A stretch of DNA of 62,227 nt, taken from Branchiostoma floridae. Lineage: Eukaryota; Chordata; Leptocardii; Amphioxiformes; Branchiostomatidae. A program made the position numbers and the translations under genes. Positions within the stretch are counted from its first letter, which is position 1. Every line of letters begins with the position of its first letter. The stretch spans positions 32,791,767 to 32,853,993 of the forward strand of contig NC_049982.1 of NCBI RefSeq assembly GCF_000003815.2, read 5' to 3'. Positions 33,815 to 44,718 of the stretch are shown here, piece after piece. The notes beneath the pieces were generated by a model, which was not told where the DNA came from, did not search any database, and saw only the letters and a list, made by a program, of their open reading frames with translations.

Positions 33815-34460
33815 CAGGATATAGGTGTATGGTTAGTACTCCCCCCCTTCTCCTCCTCTATCCTTCTCACTTCCTGTACCACCAGCTGCCGCTTTTCTCT
33901 GGAGTGAGCACTCGACCATCTGTGCGTTCTATCTCCCCAGCCAAGACCTGACCTTCCCACCTGTACTGCACCCACAAGGTCTTTGTGTTGTAGTCTGGTT
34001 ACTGCTAGATGGATGGTGTCTTTAGCATTCCACTTTCTCCAGGTGTGGAGGTTCTTGTTAGCCACTCTCACGGATGGGTCCTGGGACCCTTCTTGCTCCA
34101 AGACTAGACGGGCTTTTTCCACCTTGTGCTCTTTTGAAATGGACATGAGTGGACGGCCTAGCATATTATCACAATACAGAGCAACTGTTGATAGACATCG
34201 GGGAACACCGAGCCACTTGCGGAAGTATGTGTTTGTTTACCTGTCAATCATGTCCACTGTAGACATGACGATATTCATTTTTAATGAACACTTCAGCCTG
34301 GGGAAAAGTAGAAATTGTGTGCACCATATTTTTAACCTTCCTGGGAATCCACAACTGTCAATGGACTTCAGGCCGCTGATAGCCTGCTCAACTACCTCAG
34401 GTCCCCTCTCAGAATCTTTCAAGTTGCTTGTGTATAATCAACCCAGACTCTTGACTGGTT
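33815..34460 (-). pseudogene. Non-LTR retroelement polyprotein fragment, frameshifted
   Basis: Two frames in order: CGFPGRLKIWCTQFLLFPRL-type sequence (34,237-34,422), then LGRPLMSISKEHKVEKARL, WNAKDTIHLAVTRLQHKD, VGAVQVGRSGLGWGDR and REKRQLVVQEVRRIEEEK. This resembles the region after the reverse transcriptase core in endonuclease/R2-like elements of marine invertebrates and fish. A frame break separates the parts, and no catalytic core is present. Confidence 0.6.
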
Positions 34461-35340
34461 CTTCTTGAATTGTTGGTATGTTCTGGCATATGGTTAAATA
34501 CATTCAGACATACACACACATACGAACGAACGCAAACATGTACAAAGAGACACACAACACGAACACACAGAAGAACGCACGCAGGCACTGCTCATGTGCA
34601 CCTCTCACAAGTGATGGCCCTTTTGATCCATGAAATCATACAGAAAAAAATTAAACAGTTCTTGTCAGCATTGTTTGGTAGTTTTCTTTTTATCATCCTG
34701 GCCGTGTTGGGTTTACAGTGACTCCGTCCATAAAGTACTCCATCACTGACACTAGGTCATACACTCGAAGATTCGGCTGAACGAGCAAAGCCCACTCTAG
34801 CATATTCCTAATTTATGTAAACACATGTTCGCACAACATACTGCTTGCCTAAGGAGTTTGTCAAAGCGACGGTGCATGTGACTGGCTGTTGTATCTGTGA
34901 GTTCACATGACATAAGATACTAAGGTGAAGGCCGAAGTGACGACCAGGCTTGTCAAAAAAAGTAAGCAAGAAGCAAAAAGTGAAATATTCACCACAATGA
35001 CATGTTCTGAGAGATCGCAATGCGCGCGGTACATTTTTGATAATGAAATTTGCCATTCTTATACGATCTATTTTGCAGCAGATATCCTCACAGGACATGC
35101 CCAGCCAAGATCTGCCTTAGCCAAACAAGCGTGCAAAATAACTCGTCCCGAACAAACCCTTATTGTACCAACCCATGCACACCGCACTGTTGTCTGACTG
35201 AGAACAATGTCTCAATTTACACAAAGACATGGGAGATCTTAATGTAGTGTCTCTGATGTTTATCTATGTCAGGACTGATGCCCTCAGCTAATTTTGTCGG
35301 TACAAGCCATTAACTTTTCTCCTTTGTCATCTCATTGCAG

Positions 35341-35435
35341 TTGACACGGCGGCAAACTTCAATGGAAGCCTCAATGTGATTGACGGGAAAAAATGTTATA
35401 TATCTTCACCCTTCCTTCGCTCAGGAAACAAGTAG
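35341..35435 (+). CDS. Possible orphan terminal exon (31 residues)
   Basis: A pyrimidine-rich acceptor (TTGTCATCTCATTGCAG) is followed by an open phase (DTAANFNGSLNVIDGKKCYI...) to TAG at 35,433. No upstream exon was found and the domain is unknown. It could be chance. Confidence 0.22.
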
Positions 35436-36048
35436 TAGTCTGATAACAGACCAGGTAGACTGCGGTCACATACACTTAGCGCGGTATTGGTGAGTAAACT
35501 ACCTTCTATTATACTTACTCGTTCGCAGACTTCTTGCAGGTAGCTTCATTTCATATTTGAGTGTATATCTCCCCGTATTAGAGAAATTCAGCCTGTTTGA
35601 CTGGAGTACAGCCGCTGTTGACTCTGTTTCAAAATGTCACCCATCCACTTCCATTGTTGTAAAATTTTGAGGTAAAAATACGGGTGAATGTCTGGGTATT
35701 ATATAAATCGTCAACCGTCTGTCGATCCAGGAATTCTTTGAATCCAGCTCAAACAAAATAACGATATCGCCAGTTCCTGATAGTTATTGGATAACACATG
35801 TGTAAGGACGTACCCCTTCTACCGACTTATATGCACACATGTACTAGGTATACTGGTAAGCTTGTCCTATAAGAGTCGGACTGCCGTTTGATTGCAGTTG
35901 TTGATCTCCGTGTACCATTGACACTATGGCTCCAATGGAAGCATATGAAAACCCCCACACGCGCGATGGTGCGGTGTGCGTTGGTGCAAATCCTTCTGTG
36001 GAAAGAAGACGGCTTTATTCTGTAAAACATCGCAGCCATCTGGGCTGA

Positions 36049-36513
36049 AAATCCATAGACGATCCAAATATCGCCTGTACTGCTGCAGTATTTCTCGATG
36101 TAAAACGTGCTTTCGATACGATGTGGCATGGCGGCCTAATATACAAGTTAACCAGATACGGAATCCATGGCTCGCGTCTTGCCTGGTTCACGAACTACCT
36201 GTCGAGGCGCCAGCAAAGGGTGGTGACAAACGGCACAGCATCTACGTGGCGATCTCCAACCGCAGGAGTACCACAGGGGAGCATCCTTGGCCCGCTATTT
36301 TTTGCAATCTACCTAAACGACATTAAAGACGCGCCAAGTATCTCTAGCATAAACTGTTTTGCTGACGATACATCGATGTACAACTCCGGACATACAGCCC
36401 AGGAAATTGCCAGCACAACTAATGCCGACCTTTGTCTTGTTTCCGATTGGTTTTCCGACTGGGGGCTCGAACTGCACCCTGATAAGTGTAAAGTTCTGTG
36501 TATAACACATTGA
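36049..36513 (+). pseudogene. CR1/Jockey-type reverse transcriptase fragment
   Basis: AVFLDVKRAFDTMWHGGLI (RT motif A region), then GVPQGSILGPLFFAIYLNDI (motif B region), then INCFADDTSMY (catalytic FADD, motif C) and LHPDKCKVL. Bounded by stops on both sides, with the endonuclease, the N-terminal palm and the tail missing, so it is not functional. Confidence 0.9.
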
Positions 36514-36911
36514 TGTAGTTTCGCTTCTCTTTATACATGTACCTTCGTTTCTTAATTTTAAATCAATTTGCATCATTTCATATGCCACGGAACATATTAG
36601 ATTGATATGATTATCTTTTGCTTTAAAGAAAATAGTTTACAAGGAAAGTCACAGTATTTCAGTGGTAATAATACAAATGAAAAATTGCTGTCATGACTAG
36701 CTAGCCATAGTGCGGAATTTTTGAATTCGTTTTTCCTTTTATACATTGAACGTTTTCGTTTAGAGTAGTGGAAAAGACCTCGGCGGTAAATTGATTAGGT
36801 TTATTTTGTTTCTCGCTCAATGCAGCCCGTGGCCAGTGCAGCACTGACTCCTAGTGACAACTGTGGAAACTGTAGCACACCACTCACAACAGTTTATGTA
36901 ATGAAACCAAC

Positions 36912-37328
36912 TAGGGCTGGGTACCGGTACAGAAAATTCAGGTCCAGGTCCGGTTCAGGTCCAGAGGATCAGGTCCAGGTCCGGACCTGAACCTGGACCT
37001 GATTCAGTATGACTCATACCAATGGTGCATTTCACTACAAAAAATCTGTTTGGTGAAGTATTAGACTTACACTGGCGTTTTAAAATCCTACAACGCTAAC
37101 TGCACTTGTACGATTGACTGTAAACCTTGGTAGAAATTACTATAAACTCTACTTCACTCTTGTCATTTTCTTCCAACTGCAAGCGCCAATACGTGTGAAT
37201 GCCTGATCAAATAATATGTTAATTTTCTAATCGGTCCAACATCAACTTTTTCAGGTCCGGTTTTTCTGGACCGGTCCAATAAGAAAAACCGGTTTTGTAC
37301 CGGTACGCTGTACCGATACCCAGCCCTA
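36912..37328 (+). mobile_element. hAT-like MITE with perfect 8-bp target duplication
   Basis: The ends TAGGGCTGGGTACCGGTAC and GTACCGATACCCAGCCCTA are flanked by AAACCAAC on both sides (36,904-36,911 and 37,329-37,336). An 8-bp duplication with TAGGG/CAGGG-type termini fits hAT. Inside is a strong hairpin of CAGGTCCAGGTCC repeats. Confidence 0.88.
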
Positions 37329-38244
37329 AAACCAACCATACCGGGACACACTGCTCTGAGCACATTGTTTGCATGGCCTTGAACCGCCCCCCTCCTCCAG
37401 TATTACCGCCCAGATCTTTACACTGATAGGCCCCTGCACGATATACCTGCCTGGAATGTTAAATAGATAGTCATATTTCATCGTCATCTTCAACAATGCC
37501 TTACAAAACTGAAGCATAGTATTATTTGTATGTCTCTAAGCGCATAAGCATTGAAATTAGCCTCTCCTTTTAACAAAAACACTACAGCTTATGATATAGA
37601 CGTTTCAACACTTTGAATAACCATGACGCACAATATTTCCCTGACGTCAACACCGATGGTCCCTTTTGCCAGTCCATTATCCTGTTGTTTGGAACTAAAA
37701 TTGTCAAACTATAGTAATAACTGGTTAAATGTACAAAAATATCAATTTCACCAGTGTGGCGAGTTTTTTGTTTGTTTTTTGTGTACCATTTTGACCAAAT
37801 AGACTAACAGGCCTAGGAGATTAGCGTTGGGTCAGGGCAACAGGTGACCTGTGCAGAAGCTCCTCCTACATCGGAACTGCACATGATGATGATGATGAGG
37901 GTGATGATGATTGGATTATTTGAAATGAAAATATCTGGCAGGCCAATGACAGAATAATGTAGCCCGAATGTTGAATATTTCCGACTAGTCCAACACAACT
38001 CGTCTATGCCTTACCGATTAACCACGTTGACTTTAATACTTACGTTAAAGAATTAGTTAAGTTTGTGCTGTCTATATATGAAGAAAACCACCTAGATTTC
38101 TATTAGTTGCTATAGGGTCGACAAGAAAAATACGATGTTATACATATCTACACAGAACCGTGGGGCTATACCGTCCCTATAACATACCCTTCCTTTCGCT
38201 GATGACAGGTCTACCGCCACGGTAAATTATGTAAATCACAGTAA

Positions 38245-38760
38245 AGCCACAGCAAGTAAATTTTATGGATGACATCCTATGCAGAGCGCAAAAATAATGA
38301 GATAGCGCGAAAAAAAAAACAAGATGGGCAAAAAAAAAAAAAGATGGCTAAAGTTTCAAAATAGACACCATAAACGTCGTGAAAAGACTTGAAGTGACAA
38401 AACGTAGCATCACAACTAACAAGGCATTCATTCCTGTATTAAAGACGTGAACTAGTATAGTAAAAGTGATACTAGTGTTGCACATTGGTATCACTTGCCA
38501 AGCTGGCCACTACAGTCATGGCTTCCATATTGGTGGCACTTTTACAACTATCCAACAATTTTCACCTCTGCAACTAGTCATGACTCCATAGTGTCACGTC
38601 TACAAGCATGATTATTAGGCTACAACACAACATGGTTGTCTGTTTGCCTATTTTGGTCTATCTGACCATCCCCGAGGAAAAAAATCTTCTTTTTTTTCTA
38701 AAATCAGGCGAAAATTAATACGCGCGCTGATGTCATCCATAAAATTTATTTGCTGTGGCC
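38245..38760 (+). mobile_element. PIF/Harbinger-like MITE with TAA target duplication
   Basis: TAA|AGCCACAGCAAGTAAATTT and AAATTTATTTGCTGTGGCC|TAA; inverted repeats of about 31 bp continue through ATGGATGACATC. Shares ATGGATGACATC with the element at 24,528. Confidence 0.78.
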
Positions 38761-38925
38761 TAAAGACAGACAAGGACACAGATGATTGATTTATTTAAAA
38801 ATTACCACATACAAAGGGCAATTGGCAAACAAGTAGCCCCATAGTCTTTTGAGGCTGTTAAAAATGTCGGTTGCTATCCACTGTGGATATTGGTAGGTGG
38901 ACCAAAAACCTATCCACTACCACCT

Positions 38926-39075
38926 TTAACCTCCCCAACCGAAGTCAGGTATCCATTAATGCATGAACGAAGTGATGAAAATCGTGTCTTTCCCCCAAAC
39001 AACAAGATTGGTGGCAAGACAGGAATTCCAACCCAGGACCAATCATTTTTCTTTCGCCCAATAAGGATCCAATAT
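38926..39075 (-). mobile_element. Decayed SINE related to 31,298-31,470
   Basis: CCGAAGTCAGGTATCCATT..., AACGAAGTGATGAAAATCGTG and GGAATTCCAACCCAGGA parallel the intact copy, but the tRNA half is barely recognisable. Confidence 0.4.
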
Positions 39076-40839
39076 CTAGCAAATGGTTCTAACAAATAAT
39101 CACCAACCCAAAATGACTCTAAACCAATACTCACTTAATCATAACAATGCACGCGCAATCATTCCATTAAGTTTGTAATGTATACTATTTCTTACCTTTA
39201 AACAATAGATCATATTATTTTTATAAACAATACCTAAAACAGTACTATTACTTCTACTAACAATAGCAGAACAAATACACGTTTTGCTTTCCATTTGTAA
39301 CTTACATATGAAACTTACATATCTGTCACAACCTTACCTTTTTTCACAGTACATTATCCAAAGACTTCCAAAGTTTCAACGGAGTCACCCTGTATGTTAT
39401 ACACCCCAGGGTATACATCTCCGTCATTACTTCACTTGTCTCATTACACAAACCGTCTGCTGGCATGTAACAAATAAGCTCCAAACAAACTCCCCTTTTT
39501 CAGGCGTAAAGTCAACATCCACTCCTCTAGAACAACGAATATGTAGATAGTACGGTTTAGATAAAACAAAAGATAAACATCATTTGTAGCAGAATGTAGT
39601 TTGTACCAGAAAGAGAGGGCTGAACTGTATACACCCATGTTTCCTTACCAAGCAATACAAAAAAATTATATTCCTTATGAATGAACAAAAGACAAACCTT
39701 TACTTATAAAGCATATCTGTTCCTGCCTCTTTAGTACCACAAAGACGGGAGAAGAATTCGAATTTACTTAGTTGAATACGATTCTTGCAATTGTGCTGGT
39801 TGACATAGTATTTTTGTTGCGACCTGTACTTAACCCAGTGGGTGTTCATATGATTCATTCATTAACCCGTGTTATATATTGCGAATCGGCGCTCCACTAT
39901 GATAAATGTGTGTGCTTTAGAAGAGGCTGTTGCAAACAAGAACCACGTTCTAGAGACAACATAGTTACTTAACAACAACTTAACGCCGTGGGGCTCTTTT
40001 AGGAATTTTTCGTAGCAGCTGATGAATACCACTTCCTTGGATCTCCTGTAGCGGGCCTATATTGTTCTTTTCTGATTTTTTAGGAACACCCCAAGAAACA
40101 GATCATGTGTGTTCATAAAAGTCCGACATGGCAGCTGTACGTTTTATATTCTTTCGGAGCGAGCGCGGATGTTTTTGAATTATTTTGTTTACCACGTACA
40201 AAAAGTTGCTATATCTGGAACTTCTTATGAAACGTTTCCCTGTGGCTTCCCGGTAATTTCTCTAGCAATGCTTTCATGTCTATAGGTTTAGGTTGTACGT
40301 TTTCGTTGAATAAAATCTTCAGAAATTCATTCAATTAAGTATGTACCTGTAGTCTGTCGTCCACAAATTCTTGGCAAGGACGCCCAATGAAGGCCGAATA
40401 GCTTAAACCTGTTTACTGTGGAGTCAGGTGTAGAAAACAGACCAAGACAAAGGTTCTTGGCATTTTTTTAATCATGCACCGGCATTTTTCATTAATACCA
40501 AGGACGCCAAGTGAAGGCTGAACAGCATAAACATGTGCACTGTGTAGTCACATGTGGTAAACAGACCAAAGGGGGGGGGGGTGAGGGGGGTGGTGAACCA
40601 GACCTGCACCTGACAATTAAAACGTATCTGTAAGTAAATCCGTTATTTCATTTTAAGTCAACAGACCGGTGAATGGCAAGATTGGTATGTTTCACACTGT
40701 CTCCACCCCACCCCCCAGCTAGAACTATAAGACTTCAGAACTCTTTCTTGCATACAGCCATCAAGTTGTACAATAAGACTATAGACACTTAGCTTATAAT
40801 GATGGGGGGGATGATGGTACTCAATGTTAGGGTTGTATA

Positions 40840-40980
40840 CTATTTTATGTAATTTTATATTGTTCTTACGTATATATGCGGACGGAGAAGGCTATATGTT
40901 TGTTGTACATTCCAACGCCATTCAGGCTACAAATATGTGTACGCTTGTTATGTTGTGAATCAATAAAGGAAAGGAATAGC
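40840..40980 (+). mobile_element. Possible retroelement 3' end
   Basis: TTGTACATTCCAACGCC to GTGAATCAATAAAGGAAAGG contains AATAAA close to an A-rich end and no linked ORF. Weak call. Confidence 0.3.
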
Positions 40981-41491
40981 ATTGTGCAGCGAGTCAAGAA
41001 ACAAAGATAGATAACATCAGAATGTCATTCTGGTAAGGACGTGTTTTGTTTACTAAACTGTCACTAGCGCTGACTCGATCATATCTGCTAAACTATGTCA
41101 TTAGGAAATAGTTGGCGGCAACGTTTATTTTGGTGCCAGCGCTGTACATGCCAATCATGTCTGATAAGATTAACGTCTGTCCGAACTTCTGCCGTTAACA
41201 AAAAACACAACGGCATCAAAATCATTAGGCGTTGAAAAATACGTGTATCAATATAACAGCTCAAAAGTAAATAAAACGTTTATACTTGTTTATGATATGT
41301 TTTTTGTGCGTAAATAACAGGTTCTTGTGGCATTTTGGTGCCATCTCCTTCTGAATAGTCTGAATATCACTATTTAACATCTTCCTACTTGGCTCGGCAC
41401 GTTGACTTGGCTTCAAACCTGACGCTCTTCCGTCCATAGGCTTCCACCCAATCTGCAAGAACCTCACACGACCGACAGACATCGGTGACAA

Positions 41492-41573
41492 ATGGGAGGG
41501 CAGGTTTCTCGAAACGATTTCGAGTGGTTGTACACAGAAGAGCCCCACGCTACAAGAAGAAAGGATATCATGG
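41492..41573 (+). CDS. DEGS-like exon 1
   Basis: 27 codons plus one base; ends in a GTAAGT donor. MGG at the start fits the myristoylation-type N terminus (MG) seen in DEGS1. Confidence 0.82.
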
Positions 41574-43428
41574 GTAAGTTTAGAATGTGAAAAAAAAGTA
41601 TGACATGCTGTGCGAGAGTATTGGAGTTAGGTAACAAATCGAAGTGGACGGGTATAAAGTAATGCACTACTTAATACCCGAACTACTATTGGGTCCGGGG
41701 GTCGCGCATAAATATTAGTGTTATGAGACCTTCAAGACCAACGTGCATTGCTATAGTGAGACGGAAGACGTTATGGAAATTCAAAACAACTAATAGTTTT
41801 TTTTTTCTGTTACAGCCAAGCACCCAGAGATAAAGGAGCTGTTCGGCCATGATCCTACCATTATGTAAACAAGGTGGTCTTCATGATCGCTCTACAGCTG
41901 ATAGCCTGCTACTTCGTTCAGGTGAGTTTTTATTCATTGAGAACCACATTCATTGCTAACCTAGCAAAGGGTCAACAAAAACCATAGCAAGTCTTGGACA
42001 GTTCTTTAAACATGCTAAAGAGTCTTGAAAAAAGTCATATCTCTGTCTGTCTGTCTTTCTGTCTGTCTCTACAAACATGTATATAAATGTAGAATAATCA
42101 ATGAATAAAATTGCACATTTTGGAAAGTATTAAAGTGCTATACAATTAACATACGGACATCCTGGTTTTCTTCTCAACATAAAAAATCATGCAGCTTATA
42201 ATTTCTTACCAACTTCATTTTCATAACAGGATGTATCCTTGCCTATATTAATCCTTTTGGCGTACTGCTTCGGTGGCGTCATCAACGCCTCCATGATGAC
42301 GGCTATCCACGAGATTTCACACGACCTGGCCTTCGGTCACTCCCGTCCGCTTCACAACCGCATCCTGGGCGTTGTGGGAAACGTCATCATTGCCATACCC
42401 GTTTCCATCACCTTCAAGAAGTATCATCTAGAGCATCACAAGTACCAGGTAAGACTTGCACTTTCTTTCCATTCAAAAGGATTAATGATATTATGTCTCG
42501 GTTCCGTTCTATTTGTTTTGGGTACAATTTTTTTCAAAAAAGATAAAGTTAATTCACGTTATGTAGGCTACTCGTCCAATTTAAAAAAGTTTGAAGATCG
42601 AGCGATAGCTTCTTGTTGAAGAATCCAGGGTGCGAGGTTTTCGCTCGACATTTAGAGTAAGGTGATGCTGTATGTAGGGGAAGTTGGAACTCATCAGCCA
42701 AACAAGACCACATTTCGATGACTGAAAGCACTATTTTCTTGGCATGAAAGAATTCTAAATCTGATTTTGGGGGACATATGGATGACGTCATCAGGTTTTA
42801 TTGCCCCTAAGTGCAGAGACCAGCTTCAGACAGGAAGACTTGGAGAGCGATGACGGCCAGCCTCAGCGAAGTCTGATATGCGGCGAGGATGAGTGAGACA
42901 GAGAATATTTCTTCTATGAAGAAATACAGCACTTTGGTACATACTACTGCAATGGAACTATGTATATATCTGTAGTTAAGTGATCTATCAATATTCGTTA
43001 CGACTCCATTCTGTCATTCTTTATTTCATTAATGAGAAAAGATTGTAAGGTCAAAATACCAATTTAGCCGAGTGAAATACCCTAACAATTTGGTGGAGTT
43101 TACAAGTGACCGTCGAAAATTGCTGTCTATGAATTCCTGAAATCAAACATGTGGTCTCTCGGTAACTTGTGGGCTCACATTCATGGTTTTCCAGGGTAAT
43201 GAAAAGGTGGATGTGAGCCTGCCATTAAAGATGGATGGGATTCTCTTCCGCACCAGCTTCACCAAGTTCATCTGGCTCTTCCTGCAGCCCTTCTTCAATG
43301 GCCTCCGCCCACTCTTCCTGCGACCAAAGCCTGTCACCAGGCTAGAGATCATCAACACCGCTGTCCAAATCACCTTTGATGTGGCCATTTGGTACCTCTT
43401 CGGAGTGAAAATGAGTACAATATCTTAA
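41492..43428 (+). CDS. DEGS1-like: Sphingolipid delta4-desaturase-like gene, partial and frameshifted
   Basis: The exons are 41492-41573, 41816-41921, 42230-42448 and 43195 to about 43404-43428. The start [20 protein letters not shown] matches the DEGS N terminus (family: dihydroceramide desaturase, ER membrane, makes ceramide). Exon 3 holds histidine box 1 (HEISH) and box 2 (HLEHH). Exon 4 carries [20 protein letters not shown] and [10 protein letters not shown]. Exon 2 breaks frame after DPTIM: an in-frame TAA at about 41,866, and the frame resumes at [11 protein letters not shown]. Removing two bases restores both the usual length and the phase. The third box (HNEHH class) and the C terminus are not found; a 100-N gap follows. 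It may be a pseudogene, a recent partial duplicate, or assembly error. Confidence 0.82.
41816..41921 (+). CDS. DEGS-like exon 2 with frame break
   Basis: Starts [17 protein letters not shown] and then stops. The second half reads [18 protein letters not shown] in another frame up to a GTGAGT donor. Confidence 0.78.
42230..42448 (+). CDS. DEGS-like exon 3: histidine boxes 1 and 2
   Basis: 73 codons, phase 0 both sides, with [14 protein letters not shown] and [11 protein letters not shown]. Donor GTAAGA. Confidence 0.9.
43195..43428 (+). CDS. DEGS-like exon 4 (3' boundary uncertain)
   Basis: The acceptor is TTTTCCAG. The only near donor is a weak GTGAAA at 43,405; otherwise the frame runs to TAA at 43,426-43,428. 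The first residues ([15 protein letters not shown]) diverge from the usual GADGVDVDIP. Confidence 0.75.
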   Translation, partial: GNEKVDVSLPLKMDGILFRTSFTKFIWLFLQPFFNGLRPLFLRPKPVTRLEIINTAVQITFDVAIWYLFGVKMSTIS

Positions 43429-43519
43429 AGAAAATGCCAAATGCCAAGAACCCGTCACGTCCATGACAAGCGATACATTGAAAAACTGAAAGATCTTGCA
43501 TAGTTTGTATTTCATTTTT

Positions 43520-43760
43520 GTACAACGTTCTCCAAGCTACCTACAACCGGAAATCGTGAAAATCAGTTGTTCCTTTCTTGAGTTATCACATAAATGCCCC
43601 TGCTATCCCAAAATCTAGNNNNNNNNNNNNNNNNNNNNNNNNNNNNNNNNNNNNNNNNNNNNNNNNNNNNNNNNNNNNNNNNNNNNNNNNNNNNNNNNNN
43701 NNNNNNNNNNNNNNNNNNTATAATCAGTGACCCTTGAAAACATGTAATACACGTGCCTCC
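43520..43760. other. Assembly gap (100 N at 43,619-43,718) flanked by dispersed-repeat sequence
   Basis: The left flank CCAAGCTACCTACAA.. and TCCTTTCTTGAGTTATC belongs to the family seen at 54,700. The gap lies exactly where the missing DEGS exon would be expected. Confidence 0.9.
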
Positions 43761-43789
43761 CAATTTTGCTACTGGTATTGCCGCTTAGA

Positions 43790-43935
43790 ACGATCAATAA
43801 AGTTTTTTATTGCAAATTCATGCCCAGGGAGCTTATTACAAGCAAGGAGGTTAAAATCACTACAAGTGAACAAAATCAAATACATGAAGTGATTGAAAAC
43901 AGGTAAATTAAATAATCTAAATTCTAACATACAAA
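43790..43935 (-). mobile_element. CR1-like LINE 3' UTR fragment
   Basis: On the minus strand GAATTTGCAATAAAAAAC with upstream GGGCAT matches the 3' UTR downstream of the ORF tail at 47,879 (GGGCAAGAATTTGCAATAAA). Confidence 0.6.
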
Positions 43936-44016
43936 GTGTTTGGATGTACACCCCCATATTAAGTGTTTGGATGTACACCCCCACCTTTCATGTATCAACA
44001 GTCCTTTGAATTTCAG

Positions 44017-44718
44017 GGAAGGAAGTCGGGTTGAACTTCAAGGTCCATTGGTGCCACTGGGAGTGAACTTTAACCCAGCCTACGAAACCACGAACGTCGT
44101 GGCCGGAAGGAGGAGCTTTGACAAAGTGAAGAGGGAGGAGGTGGAGTTCCGTGAGTTGGCAAGCACAACGACGTCCTTGGTAAGCACGTGTAAGGTATCT
44201 TCATTTAAGAGCCTATGACGTAATTTAGCGTCAGCCGTGTTGAATGGTCAAAGACTCGAGAATTATATAGTCTAAAAAAATACCTGCGCTGGCTATGTGG
44301 AGAATGTTACCAGGTTTGTTTTGCCACCTTAGGGTAACACTTCAAGGGGGAAATCATACGGACTGACACTTCTGGCTAATTATTGCGAAATTCTATTATC
44401 AATACCCCCGTAGGAATACACCACCTTGAAGTTAGCAGCCGTTTCGGCAGCCGATTCCAGCAGCCGATTCCAGCAGCCGATTCGAGCTATAGTAAAGCTA
44501 GCATCCGATTCGAACACATCACTATTTATCATTATTTTCTTATTTATCCCATTTATCAGATTTTCCTAATCCTTGCGCTCAAGGAACTTGACGATGCTGC
44601 GCCGAAATTGATTTCGCTCCCCCAAGCGGCTACAAACAAAACTGCACCGGATGCCACTGAAGACTTCGGGTCCTTATACAGTCTGCCTGGAAGTGTCTGG
44701 TCTGAGACTGACGGCTGA
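44017..44718 (+). CDS. Two C-terminal exons of an unidentified protein with NPAY and YSLP motifs
   Basis: Exon 44017-44179 has acceptor TGAATTTCAG and donor GTAAGC. It encodes EGSRVELQGPLVPLG, then NFNPAYETTNVV and RRSFDKVKREEVEFREL. Exon 44584-44718 (acceptor GCGCTCAAG, phase 0) encodes ELDDAAPKLISL through DFGSLYSLPGSVWSETDG and a stop. NPAY (NPxY class) and YSLP (YxxPhi class) suggest a cytoplasmic tail of a trafficked membrane protein. No upstream exon was found, and nothing links it to the desaturase; the gap at 43,619 may hide the junction. A 13-bp CAGCCGATTCCAG repeat lies in the intron. Confidence 0.5.
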
